From NCBI GenBank assembly GCA_016618085.1, contig JABLTG010000037.1, positions 1 to 64,000 of the forward strand: 64,000 bases of DNA. Reading direction: 5' to 3'. Of the stretch, positions 14,301 to 25,061 are shown in pieces. How positions within the stretch are numbered: position 1 is the first letter of the stretch; the number at the start of each line of letters is the position of its first letter. This DNA comes from Neovahlkampfia damariscottae (lineage: Eukaryota > Heterolobosea > Selenaionea > Neovahlkampfiida > Neovahlkampfiidae). The notes beneath the pieces were generated by a model that saw only the letters and a program-made list of their open reading frames with translations, did not search any database and was not told the origin of the DNA. The position numbers were made by a program, and so were the translations under genes.

Positions 14301-16413
14301 TCCAAGACAAGTAACACCTGAAGCATGTCAATTGTGTCCAACTGGTACTTATTCCACATTATTTGGATCAAATTCATCAGAAAATTGTTTGCAATGTGCT
14401 CCTGGAACTTACAATCCAGCATTGGGTCAAACAAAATGTGTGAATTGTAGTGTTGGAACTTATTCACCTGAATTAGGTTCCAGTTCTGAAACTACATGTA
14501 TTCAGTGTCCAGCTGGTACATATCAACCAATTACTGGAGCAGGTGTATTTTCATTATGTCTTAGTTGTGCAATAGGTTCTGCATCTGATATTGTTGGTTT
14601 GAATAGCACATGTCCATTGTGTCCAACAGGTACTTTCAGTTCATCAGTCAGAAATACAAAATGTACAGAATGTGCAATTGGAAGTTATGCTGATAAAACT
14701 GGTTCAAATGCATGTACTCAATGTCCACCTGGTACCTTTTCGAAGGCTCAAAATGTACAAGATAAATCAACAAATGCAACATGTGAAAAATGTGGACCTG
14801 GAACATTTGCTGTTACAGATAACAAAGGAGAAATTACTTGTTATGATTGCCCTGCAGGTACTTATACCGAAGCAGATGGGCAATTATCTTGTACCAAATG
14901 TCCTGTTGGAACATATTCAAACACAATTAAAGCTCCTTCGCTTAGTTTTTGTAAACCATGTGAATTAGGATACTTTTCAAATGTAACTCAAGCTACAAGT
15001 TGTAATATCTGTCCACCTGGAACTTATGCCGATGAATTGAACTCATTAGAATGTAAGAATTGTACAGCTGGATCATATTCAGGTGAAGTTGGTAAAACAA
15101 ATTCATCTTGTGTCCTTTGTCCAATTGGTACGTATTCTGTCACTGTAGGTGCATTTGATGCAACTGTTTGTGTCCCTTGTCCTGAAAATCAAAAATCAAA
15201 TGAAGAAGGAAGTACAAATTGTACTATTTGCTCAGAATATTGTCCAATTGGTGCTGCAATGGATATTCCACTAACTTTGAAACAAGATTTTTCACTTCCA
15301 TTGGATCCACGTGTTCAAGCTGATGCAGATAAACAAATTACATTCAATATTATCAATCAATCTTTAATTTGGGGTGTTCTCTTGGTTGAAGCAATTTGTA
15401 TTTTAATAATATTTGTTATTTTGCTTGTTGCTACAAGAAAATTCAATTTCTTAAAAAGATTTGATTTTGTTTATAGTCGTAAAAGAACGGATACATATGA
15501 TGCAACCAAAGATCTTTATTATGTAACTTACTTTTTCAAAAGAACAAATTATGGAGGTTGTGTTACAATTTTAGTTATTTTCTTGGTTTCAGCTGTCATG
15601 TTAATGATTGCAGTTTCTTTCTCTATTCAAAATACGATTGTAACAGAATCATTACAAACAGCTGCTGATCCTGTTCAAAAAAAAGGTACATTCAATTATT
15701 CAGCAACATTCATTGGTCAAAATACGTCTTGTAGTGGATATTCAATTGGAATTGATGGAACATATCAAAAATTAGATGGAAGTATTGCACCTTTTACATC
15801 AGTTTGCAAAGTTGGATCATTAGGTTGTGAATGTTATTGGGCATGTGTAGATTGTAGTCCAAGTTCTGTAAATACAGTGCTCAATTTCACAATTCCTTCA
15901 GTTTCAAGTTTAATCCTTTATGATATTAAAGTTCCTCATTATCTTGATAATGCAGTTCATAAAGTTGAAGGATCATTACTTTTGACAGAAACAGTTAGAC
16001 AAGTGACAAATACACCATCAAGTTTATTTATTACCATTTATCCAACTTATTATGAAACTCAACCATTTGCACCAGGTTTTACACATGATGTTCTTGGTGT
16101 TCCAACAACAAAAAGAGAAGGATTTTTAGCAAATCTTATTACATCATCAAAAGGATCAATTCAATCTTCAGGTTCAACTTTATTATTTGATTTGACTTAT
16201 TCATCAAATACTTATTTTATCAAAGAAAATATTGTTACAAAAATACTTTCATTTGTTGGTCAAATTGGTTCATTATCTGCACTTTTATATCGTCTTGGTG
16301 ATATTACAGTTATGACATTGAATATTGTTTTACCAAAATTCTATGGATTAGTTTATAAAGTGACTGGTATTTCTATTGGTGGATCTGGAAAGAAAAAACA
16401 AGTAATGAAATAA
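2370..16413 (+). CDS. Giant RCC1-propeller / GCC2-GCC3 repeat membrane protein
   Basis: Six introns (2431-2461, 2813-2845, 3134-3165, 3370-3399, 3568-3600, 13704-13734) give 4,617 residues. The order is: signal peptide MKWLIFFIFILLFLNINS; an RCC1-like propeller to about residue 400 with GSNSNGQLG-type blades; roughly 160 Cys-rich units (consensus CxxCPAGTYSxxxGATSxSxC, about 24 residues, GCC2/GCC3 or ephrin-receptor-like) to about residue 4230; two hydrophobic spans near 4268-4292 and 4332-4357; then a Cys-containing region and another hydrophobic stretch (FIKENIVTKILSFVGQIGSL). It is probably a very long surface protein. Many NxS/T sites fit secretion. The 33-base intron at 3568 has no stop and keeps frame, so retention would add 11 residues. 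I do not recognise the C-terminal domain. Adhesion or sensing is only a guess. Confidence 0.93.
4190..7000 (+). repeat. Higher-order repeat, period about 520 nt, in the 5' half of the array
   Basis: The block CPIGTxSxxxGANSSSTCxQC recurs at about 4706, 5224, 5746, 6260 and 6781 (steps 518, 522, 514, 521). A short GSSSC-type unit recurs at about 4510, 5028, 5550, 6070 and 6590. Both markers give the same period, so blocks of several units were duplicated together. Confidence 0.75.
7350..13500 (+). repeat. Higher-order repeat, period about 685 nt (with a 1370-nt double), in the 3' half of the array
   Basis: The block GLNSSDLCERC or its relatives recurs near 8041, 8727, 9413, 10095, 10783, 11465, 12152 and 12838, all about 686 apart. 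CPAGKYSExxGGNSTSCISC recurs near 7785, 9150, 10518 and 11890 (steps of about 1370), so a doubled unit is also visible. The period differs from that of the 5' half. Confidence 0.8.
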
Positions 16414-16429
16414 AATTCATAAATTTTAT

Positions 16430-17625
16430 CTAAAATTTCCTTAAAGCTGACATTTTTTCTTTAAAACTTTCAATCAATTCAGAATATTTTTCTTCTCCTG
16501 AAATACTTATCATCACATCTTTTTGATCAACCAATAAAGAATATTCATCAAAAATAGATTGTTGAATTTCATCTGAATTTGTTAGTTTAAAATTATAATT
16601 TATCAAAGAAAAGTTTCTGTTAAAAATCAATCCAAATATTTCTGCCCATTCACCTAGTGATTCATCATCAGAAAAACTTAAAAATAGTTCATGTTCTTCT
16701 AATAAAAGTGAAAATACATGACCCTTTTTAAAGATTAATTAAATGTTTGTTATAAATACCAGTTCAAAATGCTTGTTTCCAAAATCGATAGGTATATTTC
16801 CAATTCTCTCAAATGTGAAATTGTTCAATGGAAATTGTTTTTCTTCTTTTCCATCTTTTTTTGAATATACAACCAATTTATCAAAATCAACAATGATATA
16901 CTTTTTAATATAATACTTATCCGAAAAATCAAATCTCATGTCTAAAGTTACATTTTAAGAAAAAAAAAACAGTTTACCTAAAGAACATGGTCAGTCAAAT
17001 GAACTTAAAACTTACCAACATAACCTTGTTTTTTGAACAAATTTGTTTCTAAACCAGAAATGAATTTTCTTAATTTTCCTTCAACAGATAAATTTTCCAA
17101 TTCTGTTGCTTCGATTTGATTTTTTAAATATATAGGTGTATCTTCCACTTCATTAGTATCTATAATCATGTCTGAATTATTTTTTGGAAATAATAAAGTC
17201 GAAAAAAAACTCCTTCCAGATCTTCTTTTCTTTTGTCGATCTGAAGATATTTTTTTCAATTTTAATGAATCTATAATTGCTCTTTGTGGTGCTTCTTTTT
17301 CTTTTACCATTATAACTGTAGATAATATACTGTTGACATCTCTTTCTAGTTCTTCACATTTGTGGAGTATGGTTTCTCGTGAATGTTTACTTGAATCTAT
17401 GCTTTGATTCAAAAAAATATAACATTTTTTAACCAGTTGTTTCAAGTTTTCTCGTTGTTCTGTTGATAGTAATCTGTTTAATTGTTCGTCATCTTTCAAC
17501 CGTTTAGCAAATGCCAAAACTTGATCTTTCAGTGGTATTTCAGAATCAGCATAATTGAAACTTAAAAGATCACCATATTCTTTTCCTTCTTTTGTTGGTT
17601 CTGGTGAAATAGTTGGACTGGTCAT
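16430..17625 (-). CDS. PH-domain protein, paralog B
   Basis: The 361-residue frame needs removal of 16942-17015 and 16724-16759. The N-terminal about 200 residues are helical and charged (LKDQVLAFAKRLKDDEQL). A PH domain then starts at KKQGYVDMRFDFSDKYY, with the closing helix DDESLGEWAEIFGLI. It is followed by the family signature RNFSLINYNF and FDEYSLLVDQ, matching the other two PH genes here. The 74-base intron block has an internal CTTTAG|GTAAAC junction that divides it into 38 and 36 bases. An ATTGG box lies upstream of the start. Function unknown; probably membrane-lipid or scaffold binding. Confidence 0.87.
16942..17015 (-). other. Double intron with a zero-length exon (recursive splice site)
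   Basis: The block reads GTAAG...CTTTAG|GTAAAC...CTTTAG. Each half (16978-17015, 38 nt; 16942-16977, 36 nt) is a normal-length intron for this genome with its own GT and AG. Only removal of the whole 74 bases joins KKQGYV to DMRFDF in frame. The block could also be one unusually long intron. Confidence 0.65.
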
Positions 17626-17692
17626 AAAAGTTGTTCACTCGGAGAATTTAATAATTATCCAATAAAAACTATCAATCCCTTTTTAGTGAAAA

Positions 17693-18711
17693 TTAATGAA
17701 TATTTATTCCGTTTTTAATTTCTTCAATTCTTTTATGATACAATTCTTCAATTGAATCAAATGAGTACACATCATTTGAATTCAATTTTTCAAAATCTTC
17801 TTTTTCTTCTAAAATCAATTTATGTTCATCTTGAATTCTTAATTCCATTTCATTCAATTTACTCATAAAATGTACTGGTTTAGTTGCTGAAAAATTTCTC
17901 AATTCAAATAATTCAAATAAATCCAACCAATCATTATATTCCTCTTCGATAGAAGTTGCAAATGAATATTCTTCAGTTGGAAACTGTAAATTGAATAAAA
18001 ATGAAACAGAATTTTCAGATGAATTATTTGAAAATCTTTTGCTAATTGACCAATTATCTAATTTTTCTATTTTAAAATTGAACAAAGACAATGTTTTTGT
18101 TGATTTTTTTTCTTTTTTCGCTGATTTATAAATTTTCATTTGTATTCCAACCACCTCTATAAATTTTTCTTCAAAACTATTTTCTTTGTTTCGTAACCAC
18201 AAAGTTCCTTTTTTTTCCAAGTACTTCATTTCACACTTGTTTGTATTTTTCAAAATGTCATTAATTTCAAAATGATCACTGTTTTGTTTTCCTGAGTTTT
18301 CAAAAAAGCTTTCTAATGTATCTTTTCTTTCTAATTTATGTATCATTTCAGCATCTCTAGGTGATACATGAGGAGTACTTGAAGGAGTTGAATTTGGAGA
18401 ACGATTTAATGGTGTAGCTACTGGTGTTCTTATTTTTGGTGTTGATCCTTCAAATATTTCAGTTTCTTGTTTTTTGAATAATTTATTCCTTATATTTAAT
18501 AATCCTTGTTTAATTGATTTTTTTTTTGCTTCTATTTCTTCTTTTGCCTCTTTTTCTGTGAAGGATGTGAATTTTATTTTTTGTTACTTTCTTCTGGCTG
18601 AGGTGATGCAGTTAAGGCATTAGGAAATATATAAGCTGTAGAGTGAAACGACATAGATTTCCTGTTATTCTTTTTGATTTCATTTTTCTCGTTTGTTCTT
18701 TCTGATGACAT
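17693..18711 (-). CDS. PH-domain protein, paralog C
   Basis: A single 32-base intron (18556-18587) gives 328 residues. The N-terminus is Ser/Thr/Pro-rich (TPVATPLNRSPNSTPSSTPH), as in a phosphorylated linker. A PH domain runs from KYLEKKGTLWLRNKENSF to ATSIEEEYNDWLDLFELFEL, with the diagnostic C-terminal Trp. It is followed by RNFSATKPVHFMSK and IQDEHKLILEEKEDF, homologous to the post-PH tails of paralogs A and B. The start is supported by an ATTGG box about 28 bases upstream. It is co-oriented with paralog B, 67 bases away. The ligand is unknown. Confidence 0.9.
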
Positions 18712-18834
18712 TTATCTGTTAAAAGAAAAATCAAAATGATTGGATGGATTCAAAAAAGAAATAAATTTGAAAAAAAGTGTTGAAAAAAAAGAATAAATAA
18801 AATTCGAAATGTCTACCAATCAAAAATCGAAAAA

Positions 18835-20188
18835 ATGGGTCAATCAAGTTTGACAAAGAATGACGTTGAAGAGACAAAAATCGTTTCAAATAACAATTTA
18901 GAAGAGAAATTTGAAAATGCAGCTGATATAGTCATGAAAAAATTGCAGAATTCTGATTACAAAACGAAAATACAAAATATTCGTGATTTAGAAAAATATG
19001 CGCATAATTTATCGAATGTTGAAGCAATAAAAGATACTTACCTCAGTTTAGATTGGGCTGAGAGTTTGATTATTGTAAAAAATTCTTAAGTTTAATCTTT
19101 TTCGAAAAGTATCAAGATGTATCTCCTACCACAGAGGATAGTGAAGAAATTAAAGAAATGGTGTTACAAACAAAATTAAATCCTAACTTTAATTTAAAAA
19201 AAGAATTGAAATTAAAATTGTTGATTTCTGAAGTAGCAACAAATCAAACAACAAAAGATTTAAGGGAACTATTTTCACCATTCTTAGCATCATTAAATGT
19301 ATCACCTGAATTAGGTAAGTGTAAAATATTTCTCATTCTATTCATTCAGGATTATTTCATTCAGCTTTAATGTGTGAATCTTAAGTTAAATTATAACCTT
19401 TTTTAGGATAGGTCCATGGATATTAGAATGGAATTCAAGTTCTTTATGTATACCAAGAAAATGTGTTTCTTCAATGGCTCTCATATCTGCAGATTTAGAA
19501 GTTTTCTTTCTTATTATTTTTTAAAACTTCAAAGGCTATAACAACAACTAAACAAATTGAAGAAACTGTTGATATTATTGCAAAACATGTTGTCAAATGG
19601 AATTGTAGTAAGATTTATGAAGCAAGAGAAAAAAAAGAGAATGGAAAAAATTGTCAATCTTTTGTTGAGGATTTATTGAAGGAATTGGGAGTTGAAAAAA
19701 ATTTTGGATCTTCCATTGGTAAGAAAAATAGGAATTCTAAATCTAGATATATTTTTGAAACAATTGAAAAATGAAGGAAAGGCAGAATTAAAGTTCACAC
19801 CAGATTCAAAATTTTTAAATAAATTCAAAATTGAAGGAAAATCAATAACATTTCACAGTCATCAACAATTAGATAAAGTAATGAAAGAATTCATTTCAAT
19901 AGATATAGATTTCAAATCACATCATCCTGAAGAATATTCATTATTAAAATCATTTGGTAAGAAAAAATTATAAATGACCAAAAATAAATAGATAGAGCAT
20001 TTTGGTAATGAATTATTCATTCTAATTATCAAAAAAGGTTGAGATATTTTAAATTTCCAAATTCTTATCAATTTCAATATTTAAGAAAAACAGAACAAGA
20101 AATGAATGAATGTGAAGATGATGATGATTGTGATTGTTATTTTGGTGATCCAAATGGTACAGGTTCAGTAATTCAAAAAATTAAATAA
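18835..20188 (+). CDS. Putative papain-fold (LRAT/NlpC-like) hydrolase family protein
   Basis: Seven introns of 28-35 bases (19075-19109, 19315-19349, 19372-19406, 19501-19534, 19719-19746, 19957-19991, 20005-20037) yield 372 residues. The central segment GLFHSALMIGPWILEWNSSS and, about 70 residues later, KNCQSFVEDLLKELGV place a His early and an N-C-Q-x-F motif later, as in permuted papain folds of the LRAT/NlpC type. The N-terminus (MGQSSLTK) starts MGxxxS, compatible with myristoylation. The C-terminus carries an acidic Cys-rich patch, ECEDDDDCDCYFGDPNG. The family assignment is by motif only; the gene structure is firm because every splice keeps frame. A CCAAT box lies about 20 bases before the ATG. 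Confidence 0.75.
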
Positions 20189-20208
20189 ATATTTGATATC
20201 ACTAAAAT

Positions 20209-20811
<603 letters not shown>

Positions 20812-20882
20812 TCCAGTTTTTAATTTTCGTTATTGACCAATGAAATAATTATCCAATCAATTTGTTTTTTTCTCATTTTTTG
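20812..20882. promoter_or_regulatory. Divergent promoter with two CCAAT boxes
   Basis: The 71-base gap between the ATGs of the phosphatase (-) and the glycine-rich gene (+) carries TTGACCAATG and ATCCAATCAA about 20 bases apart, in an otherwise T-rich tract. No TATA-like element is needed to explain the start sites. Confidence 0.5.
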
Positions 20883-23868
20883 ATGCAGGAAGAAGAACAT
20901 TTTGTTCTGGCCAAAGATTATTCAATTGAACTTCCAAATTATGAATTAAAGTATGATAGTTCAAAAAGAACACAATTTTATACAAACTCAAAAAATATTT
21001 CTTTTACAATAGACGGTTCAGGTTCCAATGGAACAAAAGGAAAAAATGGATATTGTGGAGAAAATGGACATACTGGTTTTATGGGTTTAGCTGGTTCTTA
21101 TTCACTTTTGTCGAATGATTTTAGAGAATTAGACGGAAAAAAAGGAGGAGTTGGAAAAAGTGGTTCAAACGGAAAAGGTATTCATAATTTTTTGATATTT
21201 AATTTGAAGATGGTACAAATGGTGAAGATGGTGAAGATGCAAAAACTATTTATCTTCAAATTTCTGGAGAACCTGAAAATTTATTGCTACAAAAAAGTTT
21301 CAATGGAAAATTAAATTTAAAATCTGATTCAATAATTTTTATCAATGGAAAAGGTGGTAATGGTGGTATAGGAGGAAGAGGTGGTGACGGTGGAAATGGC
21401 GGAAATGGTGGAAAGTAGAATTTATTTGTTTTTTAAATTTTTAGTGGAGGAAACTCATTATGTGGAATGAAAACATCAGATGGTAAATTCTTCCATGGAA
21501 ATGGTGGGAAAGGTGGGAAAGGTGGTGATGGTGGAAATGGCGGAAATGGAAAAAATGGAGGTTCAAGTGGAAAAGGAAGCAAAAGTAAACAAAAAAAAAC
21601 ACATTAAATCAAAAGTAATTTTGGAAACCAAAGATTCAAGATTATTTAATTTATTTGAATGTGATTCATCTTCTGGAGATCCTGGAATTGGTGGTAAAGG
21701 AGGAAAAGGTGGATTAAATGGTATTGGAGGATTAGGTGGATTAAATGGACCAAATAAGAGATTTCAAGATAATTTTATACATCAAGGAAGATCAATTCAA
21801 GGTAATAATGGTCAAATTGGAATGAATGGAAAAGATGGAGAATCTGGAAAAAAAAATGAATCAGGTCTGATATATTACATTGTAAAAAATGAAAATGATG
21901 AAATTATTGAACAATCTTGTGATAAATATAATATCAAAGTTATTAATTTTGATATCATTGGATTAACTGAAAATGATATATTTGAACCTGGTGAAACTAT
22001 TTCAATTCAAAATATAAAAATTATAAATACAGGTGGATTAATTTTACCAGAAGGTTCAATTTTAACATTTTCATCTGAAATTCTTTCTGAATTGAATGAA
22101 TTTCAATTACCTTCAATGAAACCAAATGAAGAATTAATATTAGAAAATCCATCAATTTTTTGTAAAATTATTGATGTATCAGAAAAACCAAAACAATTTG
22201 ATATTAAATCATCCATCAAATTATTGAATAGAATATTTGATGATTCAATTTTGACAAAAACTATTAGAATTGAATATCCAATCAAAATCATTGAATTAAT
22301 ATCACCAAAAGAAATTGGAAAAGGTGAAAAAGGATTACTTTATTTTAATTTTCAAAATATATCATCCATTTCATATGGTAAAGAAACATTAAATGGTGAT
22401 TTAAAATATAAAATTATACTTGATGAAAATATAAAATTAGAACAAAAAGATGAAGAAGAAGATTTAAAAATATTTGAAGAAAATATAAATATACTCAAAA
22501 ATGGTGAAATATTTAAAAAAGAAATTGAATTCAAATTGGATGAAAATTTAGAATTTTTTGAAATTGTTAAATGGAGTATAGAAATTTATTTGAGAGGAAA
22601 ATTGATTGAGAAACAATTTCAATCCATACAATTATTTCCTTCATTTGTTAAACCTGATGAATCTGATGATATTTTATTCATAACAGATTCAGAAATGTTA
22701 CAAGAAGAATTTTTTATTTATATAAATATATTTGAAGGATTAGGATTAAAATATAATGTTTGGGATGTTTCAAAATATAATGGTCTTTCATTGGATAATG
22801 AAACTAAAAAAAGACATTCATTAACATGGGTTGATCAATATAGAGGAAAATGTATTATTTATCCAAGTTCGTCACGTGAAGATTTAAAATTATATCTATC
22901 TTCCAATGATATTATTTCTCATTTTAAAAATGAAAATGGTGATGATTTTGATTCTGGAATTGTTATCATTGGAGATATTTCACCAAAACAAATTTTATTA
23001 ACTTTATTTGAAGGTGTTGAATTAAAGATACTTGAAAATGAAGATTTTTCTGATAATTTTATTGTTGGAGAACCTACTATTGATTCAATGAAAAACAAAG
23101 CAAAAAGTAAGTTTTTTTATACTTAATTCAAAAATAGAAATGATGGATGAATTGAATTATAAGAATCCAAGTGATATTTATTTATTAATTGGATGTGATT
23201 TTGAACCAAAACAATTATCAAAATTTCAATATTCTTATGGTAGATTAAAATATAAGAAATTACCTTTAAATGGAACTAATAGATTATATTTAATCAAAAA
23301 GAAAGATATATCAAAACAATTTTTAAGTTTAGAACCTTTTAGAGGTTTTGTTACTCAATCATATCCAAGTTATTCAAAATTATTTCAAACTATTCATTCA
23401 ATCATTAGTGGATTATCTATTGAATCAAAATTGAAATTATTATCATCATCTGTTGTTGAAAATGAATTATGTAAATTTAGATTGAGGGATGGTTCTGAAT
23501 TTGATTTAGTAGTTTTGATTCAGATTATACTTTATAATGATCTAAAAATAGAATTTGATTTTATTGGTTTAAAATTAAATCGATTGAAAAGAATTGTTGA
23601 ATTATTAACCAATAATCCAATAGATTATAGTTTTAGTTCTGTAATATATGTGGTATGGAATGTTATTTGTAGAATTGAAAAACAAATTTCATTTTTAAAT
23701 TCAAAATCAAAAGAATTTTCAAAATACAAAATTGAGATTGAAAATATATTTTTTAAAGGAGAAATGAGGAAAAATGTTAAAAGTGTAAATTTATTAAAAG
23801 AGAAAGCAGAAAAAGATACACAAAAAGATTTATTTAAATTTGACAGTTTTGAATCAATCTTTAACTAA
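20883..23868 (+). CDS. Glycine-rich collagen-like large protein, function unknown
   Basis: Introns 21178-21209, 21415-21444, 21585-21615 and 23107-23137 give 953 residues. The N-terminal 330 residues hold blocks such as GSGSNGTKGKNGYCGENG and GGKGGNGGIGGRGGDGG, with no signal peptide. The middle looks like stacked beta domains (FEPGETISIQNIKI), and the C-terminal third is mixed alpha/beta (DDILFITDSEMLQEEFFIYI). This Gly-rich plus large globular layout occurs in cytosolic proteins of amoebae and some bacteria, but I cannot name a domain. The coding end overlaps the convergent Atg18-like gene by 15 bases. The start is the first ATG after the CCAAT boxes. Confidence 0.85.
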
Positions 23869-24996
23869 TTTTTTCAAAAATGAATATTTGGTTGAATGAA
23901 ATTCTTTTTTATATTGATCATACTTTAAGATGTAATAATTTCCAATAGAAGTTAATACTCTAATTGTTAAATGATCATTTCCAGAAAATGAACATAAAAA
24001 ATTACCTTCTTCTTGTTCAAAATCTTTAAAGTGTGCAAATGACCATTCTGAGTTCACATAAGACATAAATCCACCAATAATTGAAAAACTTGATGTTATG
24101 TTTTCATTGGACTCAAGTGCAAATAAGTGAATAGTTCCTGAATCAGATGCACATGATAAATATTTACCATCATGAGAAAAATCAATAGATGTTATTTTAG
24201 CAGTTGATGTTCCTCTTCTTAATTCTTTTATTTTATCTCCAGATTCAATGTCAAATATTCTCAAAAGTGTTCCTTTTTCTGATGCTGTACATATTTTCTT
24301 TCCATCTTTTGAACTGGCTAAATATGCTAAATTGGTATCATGAGCATTGAATATTTTGTTTTTTTGTTGTGAAATTAATTGAATTTTAACGGTTCCTCTT
24401 TGAGTTGCAGGAAATCCTAAAACTCTAAAAAATATAAGATGAAAACAATTCAACATTACATATTCTCGGGATCTGGTGAAAATGATATTCTTCCTTCTGG
24501 ATTTTCTATTGTTTGATATGTTTCAATTAATGTTAAATCATGATCATAAGTTTTTACTTCTGTTTCTGTGACAATAATCAGTCTTGAAAAAATTAGTTTA
24601 TTTTGGACAAACAAATTTCTTTGTAATTTTATGTTTTTGATTTCACTTTTACATTTAATTGATCCTAAACTCTTTTTATATTTATCGTCCCATAAAATTA
24701 CTTGATTTTCTTCAAAAGCAGGGTTTTTTCCTCCTCCTTTTCAGAGTTTAAAACTATAAAATAATTTACCGACTAAAGCTAATATATTGGAACGAAATAA
24801 CATTTCAACAAAACGTATTCCACCAATTGTTGTTTCTGTTTCCATTTTAAAAGGTTTACAGCTATAAATTTGAAACCCTTTTTGAGTTCCTACTGAAAAA
24901 TGGGTTTTATTTTGATTAAAACTAATATCATTATTTTTTTTATTTTTTATTTTACCTATAGCACAACACTTCATCTTCAACTTCATTCAAACTCAT
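23854..24996 (-). CDS. ATG18: PROPPIN (Atg18/WIPI family) PI3P-binding WD protein
   Basis: Introns 24922-24955, 24737-24769, 24583-24612 and 24425-24459 give 336 residues. The phosphoinositide-binding loop is LRRG (KIKELRRGTSTAKITSIDFS), the hallmark of PROPPINs. ISFNQNKTHFSVGTQKGFQIY and ALVGGGKNPAFEENQVILWD are typical of blades 1 and 2. The intron at 24583-24612 is a multiple of three without a stop, but its removal is required to align blade 2 (LQRNLLIIVTETEVKTYD). Family members act in autophagosome formation and endosomal traffic by binding PI3P made by VPS34, which is encoded 6 kb away. Confidence 0.95.
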
Positions 24997-25061
24997 GATT
25001 TAAAAAATAAACCAATGAAAACCAATATCCAATCATTTGTTATTTTCATTTTTTACTGAAC
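24997..25061. promoter_or_regulatory. 65-base divergent promoter with three CCAAT boxes
   Basis: ACCAATG, ACCAATA and TCCAATCA follow one another within about 25 bases between the divergent ATGs of the PROPPIN and JAMP genes. Nothing else is present in the gap. Confidence 0.5.

Larger units (their letters stand above)
3805..15240 (+). repeat. Tandem Cys-rich coding repeats (about 71-nt unit, about 160 copies)
   Basis: The coding sequence repeats a unit of about 71 bases encoding C-x2-C-P-x-G-T-Y-S with a second half G-A-x-S-x-S-x-C. Copies are diverged (T/A-rich third positions differ) but the cysteine spacing is nearly invariant. The unit number is estimated as the span divided by the mean unit length, not counted one by one. 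A single 31-base intron (13704-13734) interrupts the array near its 3' end. Confidence 0.9.

Noticed and set aside
3805-15240. Regular repeat spacing resembling a CRISPR array
   Set aside because: The repeats are coding, diverged and about 71 bases with Cys periodicity, and the genome is a eukaryote with introns. No identical repeats or unique spacers are present.
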